The position numbers were made by a program, and so were the translations under genes. From NCBI GenBank assembly GCA_026990815.1, contig JALXCS010000347.1, positions 1 through 11,258 on the forward strand: a stretch of 11,258 bases of DNA. The letters are read 5' to 3'. This DNA is from Methylomonas sp. (lineage in GTDB: Bacteria; Pseudomonadota; Gammaproteobacteria; Methylococcales; Methylomonadaceae). This document shows, in pieces, positions 1 to 6,450 of this stretch (positions are counted from its first letter, which is position 1; every line of letters begins with the position of its first letter). Under the pieces are notes generated by a model. It was not told the origin of the DNA and did not search any database. It was given only the letters and a program-made list of their open reading frames with translations.

Positions 1-1071
1 GAATTGCAGGTATTCTTCAAACATGGCGGCATTCAGGCCTAATATGCCACGCGGCATGGTGTCGCGGGCGTATTGGGTTTCAATTTCCACCGCTTCCTTG
101 ATCATGGTAATCATTTCCTGTTTGAATGCATCGGACCATAAGTGCGGGTTTTCCAGTTTGATCTGGTTGATGACATCGATGCCAAAATTCATGTGCATGG
201 ATTCATCGCGCAGAATATATTGGAACTGCTCTGCGGTGCCGGTCATTTTGTTGCGGCGGCCCATGGATAAAACCTGGGTAAAGCCGACATAAAAGAAAAT
301 GCCTTCAAAAACGACATAAAAGGCGATCAGTTCGCGCAGCAGTTTCTGGTCATTTTCCGGGGTGCCGGTATGGAAATTCGGATCACTTAAATACTGGGTA
401 AATGGCAAGGCCCATTCTGCTTTTTTAGCGACAGCCGGTACTTCCCGGTACATATTGAAAATTTCACCCTCATCCATCGCTAACGATTCAACCACGTATT
501 GATAGGCATGGGTATGCACCGCCTCTTCAAACGCCTGACGCAATAAATACTGGCGGCATTCCGGGTTGGTGATGTGCCGGTAAACCGCCAGCACCAGATT
601 GTTGGCGACCAAAGAATCCGCCGTGGAGAAAAAACCCAGATTACGCTTGATAATGGTGCGTTCATCTTCTGTCAGTCCGTCACGGCTTTTCCACAGGGCA
701 ATATCGGCGGTCATGTTGATTTCCTGCGGCATCCAGTGGTTAGCGCAGCCATCCAGATATTTTTGCCAGGCCCAGTCATATTTAAAAGGCACCAGCTGGT
801 TCAAATCCGCGCGGCAGTTAATGATTTTTTTGTCATCCACCTGAATCCGTTTGGCGCCCATTTCAATATCTTCCAGGCCGGAAGCGATCTGCGGCGACTC
901 CTCAACCGGCGTGACAGAAACAGCGGCCATCGGGTCAGGATTGACAGAGGGCGCATCGCCGGCTGTTTGCATCAAGTCCTCATTGTCTTGCAAGCCCATG
1001 CCGGGACGGACATGAGGTGTTTGGTTGTTCTTTTTGGCCAGATTTTCCAGTGGATCATCCCAATTCAACAT
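1..1071 (-). CDS. nrdB: Class Ia ribonucleotide reductase beta subunit NrdB (partial, C-terminus beyond window)
   Basis: This is the small, radical-generating subunit of aerobic ribonucleotide reductase. It stores the diiron-tyrosyl radical that NrdA uses to reduce ribonucleoside diphosphates in the cytoplasm. The reading frame is open from the ATG at 1071 to the window edge, giving 357 residues; the C-terminal tail that docks on NrdA is missing. Visible diiron ligands are D152 (in STADSLVANN), E183 and H186 (EAVH), E256 (VFEGIFF), and E290 and H293 (RDESMH). Y190, four residues after H186, matches the radical tyrosine of E. coli (Y122). About 70 N-terminal residues precede the conserved fold, as in Pseudomonas-type NrdB proteins. 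The start is supported by GGAGT at 1078-1082, seven bases from the ATG. The gene lies 107 bases downstream of nrdA and is probably co-transcribed with it. Confidence 0.96.
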   Translation of the reverse strand, partial: MLNWDDPLENLAKKNNQTPHVRPGMGLQDNEDLMQTAGDAPSVNPDPMAAVSVTPVEESPQIASGLEDIEMGAKRIQVDDKKIINCRADLNQLVPFKYDWAWQKYLDGCANHWMPQEINMTADIALWKSRDGLTEDERTIIKRNLGFFSTADSLVANNLVLAVYRHITNPECRQYLLRQAFEEAVHTHAYQYVVESLAMDEGEIFNMYREVPAVAKKAEWALPFTQYLSDPNFHTGTPENDQKLLRELIAFYVVFEGIFFYVGFTQVLSMGRRNKMTGTAEQFQYILRDESMHMNFGIDVINQIKLENPHLWSDAFKQEMITMIKEAVEIETQYARDTMPRGILGLNAAMFEEYLQF

Positions 1072-1104
1072 TTTTACACTCCAAATTCTTTAAGTCATTT
1101 TTTT

Positions 1105-1140
1105 CTCCCTCTCCTGATGGAGAGGGCAGGGGTGAGGAGA
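1105..1140. repeat. Intergenic palindromic repeat between nrdA and nrdB
   Basis: A perfect 8-bp inverted repeat, CCCTCTCC (1107-1114) and GGAGAGGG (1119-1126), has a 4-base loop TGAT. On the plus strand it is followed by the tail CAGGGGTGAGGAGA. This matches a dispersed intergenic repeat type common in gammaproteobacterial genomes; that is recalled, not searched. In the nrdAB transcript it would form a hairpin about 25 nt before the nrdB Shine-Dalgarno. No U-tract follows on either strand, so it is not a typical intrinsic terminator. It could affect message stability or the NrdA:NrdB ratio. Confidence 0.6.
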
Positions 1141-1178
1141 TTACAAATTAATGTGCAATAGCAACAATAAACAGCTTG

Positions 1179-4046
1179 TTATTGACAGGCCTCGCACTCA
1201 GGGTCGAGTATCGAGCAGACTTTTGCAGCTTCTTCGACTTCAGGGTTGACTTGAACCGAATTTAATTTGCCGTCTGCCAGGGTGCTTTTTTCAACATGGG
1301 TGGCGCCCATGCTGCGTAAATAATAAGTGGTTTTCAGGCCGCGCAACCAAGCCATTTTGTATAAGGCATCCAGTTTTTTTCCGCTGGGTTCAGACATATA
1401 AAGATTCAGTGATTGGCCCTGATCCAGCCATTTTTGACGGCGCGAAGCCGCTTCAATCAGCCAACGGGGGTCAATCTCGAAGGCGGTAGCATAAAGCTGT
1501 TTAAGTTCAGCAGGGATTCGGTCAATATGCTGGACACTGCCGTCATAATATTTCAGGTCATTAATCATGACTTCATCCCAAAGTTTCAATGCTTTCAAAT
1601 CCTTGACCAAATGCGGGTTAACTATGGTAAATTCGCCGGAAAGGTTGGATTTGACAAATAGGTTTTGATAAGTCGGCTCGATGGATTGAGTGACGCCGCA
1701 AATATTGGAGATGGTCGCGGTCGGCGCAATCGCCATGGTATTGGAGTTGCGCAGACCAACGGTTTTAATGCGGTCGCGCAGGTTTTCCCAGTCAAAGGTT
1801 TGCGAGTCATTAACTTGTAGATAATCGCCCCGGTTCTTTTGCAAAAGCTCGATGGAATCAATCGGCAAAATACCCTGGCTCCAGAGCGAGCCATCGAAAG
1901 TTGAATATTTACCATGTTCGGCGGCCAGATCAGCAGAAGCTTTTAAGGCGAAATAGCTGATGGCTTCCATGGAGCGATCAGCAAATTCCACCGCTTGTTC
2001 GGAGCTGTAGGGTATCCGCATTTTATACAAGGCATCCTGAAAACCCATCACGCCCAAACCAACCGGGCGATGACGAAGATTCGCGCGTCGGGCCTGGGGA
2101 ACGCTGTAAAAATTATATTCAATAACATTATCCAGCATCCGCATGGCGGTGGTGATGGTTTTTTCCAGCTTGCGCATATCCAGACCATCTTCGCCGATGT
2201 GGGCGGGTAGATTGATGGAGCCCAAATTACAAACCGCAATTTCACTGTCAGATGTGTTCAGGGTGATCTCGGTACACAGGTTGGAACTGTGTACCACGCC
2301 AACATGTTGTTGTGGTGACCGCAAATTGCAAGGATCTTTAAAGGTAATCCAGGGGTGGCCGGTTTCAAACAGCATTGACAGCATTTTGCGCCAGAGCGTT
2401 AATGCCGGCAGTTTTTTAAAGTTTTTAATTTCACCGCGTTCTGCTTTCTCTTCATATTGGCAGTAAGCTTTTTCAAATTCCAGGCCATACAAGTCATGCA
2501 AATCCGGAGTTTCTTCGGGGGAGAACAAGGTCCAGTCCGCTTCTTCGGCAACACGTTTCATGAATAAATCCGGCACCCAGTTGGCGGTGTTCATGTCATG
2601 GGTACGACGCCGGTCATCGCCGGTGTTTTTACGAAGCTCCAGAAATTCCTCAATATCCAGATGCCAGGTTTCAAGATAAGCGCACATGGCGCCTTTGCGT
2701 TTACCTCCTTGATTAACGGCAACCGCGGTATCATTAGCGACTTTCAGAAACGGCACTACGCCTTGTGATTTGCCGTTGGTGCCTTTGATATGCGATCCCA
2801 TCGCTCTGACGCGAGTCCAGTCGTTACCCAGACCGCCGGCATATTTGGACAGCATGGCGTCATCCTTAATGGCGCTGAAAATACCGTCCAGATCATCGGG
2901 CACAGTGGTCAAATAACAGGATGATAATTGTGGACGCAAGGTGCCGGAGTTGAATAAAGTGGGTGTCGAACTCATGAAATCAAAACTGGACAGCAGGTCA
3001 TAAAATTCAATGGCGCGAGCCTCCCGGTCAATTTCGTTAATTGCCAGTCCCATTGCCACGCGCATAAAAAAGGCCTGGGGCAGTTCAAAACGGGTGGCAT
3101 TATGATGTATAAAATAGCGGTCATACAAGGTTTGCAACCCCAGGTAATTGAATTGCAGGTCCCGTTCTGGTTTTAATGCCTTGCCTAATGCAGCCAAGTC
3201 ATATTGAGTCAGGGTGCGGTCCAGAAGCTCCAGTTCGGCACCGCGGTGGATGAAATTACTGAAGTATTCATTGTAACGCTCTGCCATTTCCTGATAGGAA
3301 ACTGCGATGCCACGGTCTTGTCCGAGGAATGTTAAGGCTTCGCTGCGCATGTTGTCTAACAGCAAACGTGCTGATACAAAAGAATAATCTGGCTCTTTCT
3401 CAATCTGGGTGCGGGTGCTCATGATGACAGTCGGAATAATGTCTTTTTCCGGTACGCCATCAAATAAATTTCGGAATGTTTCCAGGAGGATAAATTCTTG
3501 ATCAACATTTTTTAAGCCAATGCAGGCTTCTGAAATCAGCTTTTTCAGACGATGAATGTCAAGTGGCTTACGGCCGCCATCTGTCGCAGTTATGTGGATA
3601 ATATTCTGTTGTTCTGATTTGTCGCTCTGTTGGGTAGTTTCCGAGCGCAAACGGGCGTGTTCTTCTCGGTACAAAACATAGGCGCGCGCAACTTTATGGT
3701 GTTCGCTGCGCATCAAGGCCAATTCGACCTGGTCCTGGATATCTTCGATATGGACGGTGCCGCCACTTGGCAGCCGGCGCATTAAAGCCGCAGTGATTTG
3801 CTCAGTTAGTTGTGTCACATTTTCATGGATTCTCCGGCTGGCAGCGGCGTTGCCGCCTTCAATAGCCAGAAAGGCTTTGGTAATAGCAACAGATATTTTG
3901 TTGGCATCGAAGGCAGTGACCTTGCCATTTCGGCGAATGACCCGGACTTCTCCAGGTGCGACTGCCTGAATATCAGGAGTGGCTGTTTCAGTTTCCAGGA
4001 TAGTGATTTTTGTTACAGCTTCGTTGGTTGATGTTTCGGTATCCAT
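1179..4046 (-). CDS. nrdA: Class Ia ribonucleotide reductase alpha subunit NrdA with two ATP-cones
   Basis: This is the catalytic subunit that reduces ribonucleoside diphosphates to deoxyribonucleotides, taking its radical from NrdB. It has 955 residues against about 760 in E. coli; the extra length is a duplicated N-terminal regulatory region. The first ATP-cone spans about residues 34-125 (VIRRNGKVTAFDANKI) and a second about 147-235 (IHRLKKLISEAC). Catalytic residues are visible: redox pair C377 (LSSCYLTT) and C606 (AVCNLGSIN), the N589/C591/E593 triad (SNLCTEI), and the radical-transfer tyrosines Y908-Y909 (TTYYLRS). The tail CEACQ carries the cysteine pair C951/C954 that re-reduces the active site. 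The layout resembles Pseudomonas aeruginosa NrdA. A strong GGAGG stands just before the ATG. It lies directly upstream of nrdB. Confidence 0.97.
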   Translation of the reverse strand: MDTETSTNEAVTKITILETETATPDIQAVAPGEVRVIRRNGKVTAFDANKISVAITKAFLAIEGGNAAASRRIHENVTQLTEQITAALMRRLPSGGTVHIEDIQDQVELALMRSEHHKVARAYVLYREEHARLRSETTQQSDKSEQQNIIHITATDGGRKPLDIHRLKKLISEACIGLKNVDQEFILLETFRNLFDGVPEKDIIPTVIMSTRTQIEKEPDYSFVSARLLLDNMRSEALTFLGQDRGIAVSYQEMAERYNEYFSNFIHRGAELELLDRTLTQYDLAALGKALKPERDLQFNYLGLQTLYDRYFIHHNATRFELPQAFFMRVAMGLAINEIDREARAIEFYDLLSSFDFMSSTPTLFNSGTLRPQLSSCYLTTVPDDLDGIFSAIKDDAMLSKYAGGLGNDWTRVRAMGSHIKGTNGKSQGVVPFLKVANDTAVAVNQGGKRKGAMCAYLETWHLDIEEFLELRKNTGDDRRRTHDMNTANWVPDLFMKRVAEEADWTLFSPEETPDLHDLYGLEFEKAYCQYEEKAERGEIKNFKKLPALTLWRKMLSMLFETGHPWITFKDPCNLRSPQQHVGVVHSSNLCTEITLNTSDSEIAVCNLGSINLPAHIGEDGLDMRKLEKTITTAMRMLDNVIEYNFYSVPQARRANLRHRPVGLGVMGFQDALYKMRIPYSSEQAVEFADRSMEAISYFALKASADLAAEHGKYSTFDGSLWSQGILPIDSIELLQKNRGDYLQVNDSQTFDWENLRDRIKTVGLRNSNTMAIAPTATISNICGVTQSIEPTYQNLFVKSNLSGEFTIVNPHLVKDLKALKLWDEVMINDLKYYDGSVQHIDRIPAELKQLYATAFEIDPRWLIEAASRRQKWLDQGQSLNLYMSEPSGKKLDALYKMAWLRGLKTTYYLRSMGATHVEKSTLADGKLNSVQVNPEVEEAAKVCSILDPECEACQ

Positions 4047-4112
4047 TTTTCCTCCAGAATAGCAAGTAGGCAGTTAGATCCTTGGGTTGAAAACAATATT
4101 TAATATTTATGT

Positions 4113-4131
4113 GGCCAAAAGTATTTTGGCC
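4113..4131. promoter_or_regulatory. Perfect 8-bp inverted repeat in the nrdA leader
   Basis: GGCCAAAA (4113-4120) and TTTTGGCC (4124-4131) form a perfect inverted repeat around the 3-base spacer GTA, starting 67 bases upstream of the nrdA ATG. No T-tract follows on the minus strand, so it does not look like an intrinsic terminator or classical attenuator. It is either an RNA hairpin in the long leader or a DNA operator. The repeat itself is plain in the sequence; the role is unknown. Confidence 0.4.
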
Positions 4132-4299
4132 TGTCGTACAATCTGTAGTCACTTCATCATTGGCTTTGAGGCAAAGTCTGTTTTGCAATAAGGAGCTGCA
4201 AAGGTTTTAAATCTTGGTTATGTATAAAATTTGGTCAATAAGCGATGCTAGGCTTAGACTTATTACAAACTGATGAAATTTTCACCATGGAATTAGGAT

Positions 4300-4315
4300 A
4301 TACATTATATTGTGT
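4300..4315. promoter_or_regulatory. NrdR box 1 (proximal to nrdA)
   Basis: The 16-mer ATACATTATATTGTGT matches 14 of 16 positions of the known NrdR consensus acaCwAtATaTwGtgt. NrdR is the ATP/dATP-sensing repressor of ribonucleotide reductase genes. The site contains the TATAAT hexamer of the likely nrdAB promoter, so bound NrdR would block RNA polymerase. Its partner box begins exactly 32 bp further upstream. Confidence 0.75.
4304..4309 (-). promoter_or_regulatory. Candidate -10 element of the nrdAB promoter
   Basis: The minus strand reads TATAAT here, a perfect sigma-70 -10 hexamer, inside NrdR box 1. At 17-bp spacing the -35 position reads ATTTTT, a poor match to TTGACA, so an activator may be needed. 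Transcription would start near 4297 and give a leader of about 250 nt before nrdA. Confidence 0.45.
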
Positions 4316-4331
4316 TTTGTCTATATAAAAA

Positions 4332-4347
4332 TCACTATATAGTGTGT
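4332..4347. promoter_or_regulatory. NrdR box 2 (distal)
   Basis: TCACTATATAGTGTGT matches the NrdR consensus at 14 of 16 positions and contains the perfect palindrome CACTATATAGTG. The 16 bases between the boxes put their centres 32 bp apart, about three helical turns. That is the usual arrangement for cooperative NrdR binding on one face of the DNA. Confidence 0.75.
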
Positions 4348-4354
4348 TTAAGCT

Positions 4355-4363
4355 TGTGGATAA
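4355..4363 (-). promoter_or_regulatory. Perfect consensus DnaA box upstream of nrdAB
   Basis: The minus strand reads TTATCCACA, identical to the strongest DnaA box (R1 type), 7 bases upstream of NrdR box 2 and about 45 bp from the candidate -10. In E. coli, DnaA boxes upstream of nrdAB tie its transcription to replication initiation; the same role is inferred here. Only one clear box was found. Confidence 0.65.
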
Positions 4364-4380
4364 GTTGTGAGGAAACTGAT

Positions 4381-4399
4381 AAAAAAGAGGCTTTCTCTT
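4381..4399 (-). terminator. Weak candidate intrinsic terminator after the fdh operon
   Basis: On the minus strand AAGAG (4399-4395) pairs with CTCTT (4389-4385) around loop AAAGC, followed by TTTT up to 4381. The stem is only 5 bp with two G-C pairs, so it is weak. It lies about 130 bases past the fdhC stop and just before the nrdAB control sites, where a terminator would be expected. Confidence 0.22.
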
Positions 4400-4531
4400 A
4401 CGAATTCAATACCTTGAATAGACTACAAATAATACACATTATATTTGCAAGTCAAGTTCTAATTCGTATGGTTTTTTGTTGCTATCCGTCGTAAACTATT
4501 TTTTGCACGGAAGTGTCTGGATCCGAAATAC

Positions 4532-5503
4532 TTAAATTTGGGTGCCGGAGTTATTCTGCTCAGTTGATATGTTTTTTTTAGATTCAGACAGGTTTTTTTG
4601 GACAGTCAAATTTTCATGTTGCTGATACCACAAATCATGATGCTGCCTGGCCCAGGTTTTATCGACTTTACCGGTTATCATGCCTTGCAAGGCGCCTTCG
4701 GTACCTATCGTGCCGATGTAAATATGCCCCAGTGCGCCGATGATCAGCAAAAACGCAGAAACTGAGTGGATAATATGGCTGATTTGCATAATCAGACGGT
4801 ACTGGTCCAGATTGGGAAAATCAAGATTCATGCCGGTAATTGAAACCAGTACCCCTGCAATCATTAGCAGCCAGAACCAGGCTTTTTCTCCGGCATTCAT
4901 GCGTCCTGCGGAAGGGTGTTTGTCACCGATTAAACCACCGAATTGTTTGAACCAGGTTAAATCGGTTTTATTGAACAGGTTATCCTGAAACCAGATCATT
5001 CCCATCATGACCAGCCCGACAGTGAACAAAGGACCGGTATAGTTATGAATGATTTTGGCAATATCAGCAAACCTGGAAAAACCGTCATGTCCTAGCCAGG
5101 GAATTAAAATGCTGCGCCCATACAGCAGGCTTAAACCGGTTATCGCCAATAAAATAAACAGGCTTGCCGTATAAAAATGCAGCCAGCGTTCTGATCTGCT
5201 CCAGCGTTCAATGCGTTCGCCGCTGCGTGGTTCGGTCAATTTAACCCGGCCCCGGATCAGAAAGAATCCGGCTAGCGCCAATACCGTTAAAGCGAGTAGC
5301 CAGGCGCCGGTTCCGGCAATCAATTCGTTTCTGATGTATAGCCACTGGCTTCCTGATGCCTGAATCAGGATATTGCTTTCCTGGCCGGTTACAGCGGAAT
5401 AACCGCCAATGCCTTCGCGGATTTGCCGCCAGATATTGTGTTCATCAGCAATAGATTGAGAAGAAAATCCCAGTGCTGTTAAAAATAGAATGAAACGATT
5501 CAT
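4532..5503 (-). CDS. fdhC: Formate dehydrogenase gamma subunit, cytochrome b556-type membrane anchor
   Basis: This is the membrane subunit that takes electrons from the iron-sulfur subunit and passes them through b-type hemes to quinone. The protein has 323 residues from the ATG at 5503. A TTG nine bases upstream is possible, and neither start has a clear Shine-Dalgarno, which may mean coupling to the preceding gene. Residues 1-19 look like a cleavable signal peptide (SIA-DE), followed by a short exported segment. Hydrophobic spans lie near residues 63-84, 109-128, 153-172, 207-225 and 242-264. Candidate heme ligands are H109 (RWLHFYTASL), H153 (IIHNYTGP), H243, H246 and H260 (SHIIHSVSAF, LGHIYIG). 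The segment GTEGALQGMITGKVD is characteristic of FdnI/FdoI-family gamma subunits. The N-terminal extension makes it longer than E. coli FdnI. The C-terminal 25 residues are polar and probably cytoplasmic. Confidence 0.93.
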   Translation of the reverse strand: MNRFILFLTALGFSSQSIADEHNIWRQIREGIGGYSAVTGQESNILIQASGSQWLYIRNELIAGTGAWLLALTVLALAGFFLIRGRVKLTEPRSGERIERWSRSERWLHFYTASLFILLAITGLSLLYGRSILIPWLGHDGFSRFADIAKIIHNYTGPLFTVGLVMMGMIWFQDNLFNKTDLTWFKQFGGLIGDKHPSAGRMNAGEKAWFWLLMIAGVLVSITGMNLDFPNLDQYRLIMQISHIIHSVSAFLLIIGALGHIYIGTIGTEGALQGMITGKVDKTWARQHHDLWYQQHENLTVQKNLSESKKNISTEQNNSGTQI

Positions 5504-5545
5504 AATTTTCAAATGGAATAAATTAGTTATTAAGCAAACCGCTAA

Positions 5546-5803
5546 TTACTCTTTCTTGATTGATGCTGGATGTTTCATCTTCATGTAGACACCTCCGGCT
5601 TTTAGTTCTTCAATCATTTGCATTAGACGCTTCTCTTTCGTCTTTTGTTTTTTTGCTCTTTCAATCCAGGCAATATAATCATTTTGTTGGTAGGCGGGAC
5701 GCTTTTCATAATCAGAAACAACATTATTTTCGATTAAAGCCTGTTTAATGTATTCTGATAATGAGTGTTTTTCTCTTTTTAGTTTGCTGAAATCTTGTGG
5801 CAT
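5546..5803 (-). CDS. Small YdeI/OmpD-associated (OmdA)-like domain protein inside the fdh operon
   Basis: An 85-residue, strongly basic protein with no signal peptide or membrane span. The core RPAYQQNDYIAWIERAKK followed by KEKRLMQMIEELKAGGVYMK resembles the C-terminal domain of the YdeI/OmpD-associated family, recognised from memory. In that family the domain is usually fused to a larger N-terminal part, so this is a stand-alone version. The family's molecular function is poorly known. The gene starts 22 bases after the fdhB stop and ends 42 bases before the fdhC ATG, so it should share their transcript. No clear Shine-Dalgarno is visible and translational coupling to fdhB is plausible. Being without a signal, it should stay in the cytoplasm while FdhA and FdhB are exported. 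A link to FDH assembly is only inferred from position. Confidence 0.82.
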   Translation of the reverse strand: MPQDFSKLKREKHSLSEYIKQALIENNVVSDYEKRPAYQQNDYIAWIERAKKQKTKEKRLMQMIEELKAGGVYMKMKHPASIKKE

Positions 5804-5825
5804 TTTTACATGTTATTCATTTGGT

Positions 5826-6440
5826 TTAATCCTTATACGCTGTTTTCCAACCCCACAATTTGACCTGCCTGGATTCCGGGTCTTGTTGTTCCTGACTGAG
5901 TTGTCGCTTAACGACACGCTCGGAAAACAATTTGGAAATGATATCGCCATCGCCTGCCAGCAATGCTTTGGTCGAGCACATTTCCGCGCATAAGGGCAGT
6001 TTGCCTTCCGCCAGGCGGTTGCGGCCATATTTTTCAAATTCGGCTTCGGAGTTATCTTCTTCAGGACCGCCAGCGCAATAGGTGCATTTGTCCATTTTGC
6101 CACGATTTCCAAAGGCGCCATCCTGGGGAAACTGCGGCGCGCCAAAAGGGCAGGCGTAAAAACAGTAACCACAGCCGATACATAAATCCTTGTCGTGCAA
6201 AACTACTCCATCTTCCGTAGTGTAAAAACAATCAACCGGACAAACCTGGGCGCAGGGCGCATCGGAACAATGCATGCAGGCCACCGAGATACTGGTTTCA
6301 CCTTGTTGACCATCATCGATGGTAACGACTCGGCGGCGATTGACGCCCCAGGGAACTTCGTGTTCATTTTTGCAGGCAGTGATGCAGGCGTTGCATTCAA
6401 TGCATCGTTCATCATCACAAAGAAACTTCATTCGGGCCAT
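5826..6440 (-). CDS. fdhB: Formate dehydrogenase beta subunit, four [4Fe-4S] clusters
   Basis: This is the electron-transfer subunit linking the FdhA active site to the FdhC hemes. It has 204 residues. Sixteen cysteines in four groups would bind four [4Fe-4S] clusters: C13/16/19/23 (CIECNACITAC), C55/58/63/67 (CMHCSDAPCAQVC), C87/90/93/97 (CIGCGYCFYAC) and C119/122 with C151/155. The ATG at 6440 is chosen over an upstream frame extension to 6518 because AGAGGA precedes it at a good distance, the protein then begins MARMKFLCDDERC as in its family, and the extension would overlap fdhA. Only 10 bases separate it from the fdhA stop. Unlike E. coli FdnH it lacks a C-terminal membrane helix, resembling the shorter Wolinella-type subunit. 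With no signal of its own, it is probably co-exported with FdhA by the Tat pathway. Confidence 0.95.
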   Translation of the reverse strand: MARMKFLCDDERCIECNACITACKNEHEVPWGVNRRRVVTIDDGQQGETSISVACMHCSDAPCAQVCPVDCFYTTEDGVVLHDKDLCIGCGYCFYACPFGAPQFPQDGAFGNRGKMDKCTYCAGGPEEDNSEAEFEKYGRNRLAEGKLPLCAEMCSTKALLAGDGDIISKLFSERVVKRQLSQEQQDPESRQVKLWGWKTAYKD

Positions 6441-6450
6441 GATTTTTCCT

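Larger units (their letters stand above)
4047..4531. other. 485-base non-coding gap: nrdAB control region and fdh operon 3' flank
   Basis: No convincing gene is present. The half next to nrdA (4047-4299) is an AT-rich leader with one hairpin. The middle (4300-4363) holds the NrdR-like boxes, a -10 hexamer and a DnaA box. The part next to fdhC (4364-4531) is AT-rich, with one weak terminator-like hairpin and a second TATAAT on the minus strand at 4438-4443 that lacks a well-placed -35. The only plus-strand frame of any size, 4312-4494, runs across the regulatory sites and has no recognisable protein features. Confidence 0.7.

Noticed and set aside
1105..1126. Terminator between nrdA and nrdB
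   Set aside because: The stem is strong, but on the minus strand it is followed by an A-rich run rather than a U-tract, and on the plus strand by GC-rich sequence.
574..1161. Plus-strand open frame of 195 aa opposite nrdB
   Set aside because: It lies antisense to the confidently identified nrdB, has no recognisable domain, and its codons mirror those of the real gene.
3988..4188. Minus-strand 66-aa frame overlapping the nrdA start, a possible leader peptide
   Set aside because: It begins at a TTG with no Shine-Dalgarno and runs out of frame into nrdA; no run of regulatory codons is visible.
4434..4449. Third NrdR-like box (ACACATTATATTTGCA)
   Set aside because: Only the left half matches (about 11 of 16), and it lies about 100 bp from the good pair; AT-rich chance match.
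4312..4494. Plus-strand 60-aa frame in the gap between fdhC and nrdA
   Set aside because: It crosses the NrdR and DnaA sites, has unremarkable composition and no homologous look; more likely chance in AT-rich DNA.
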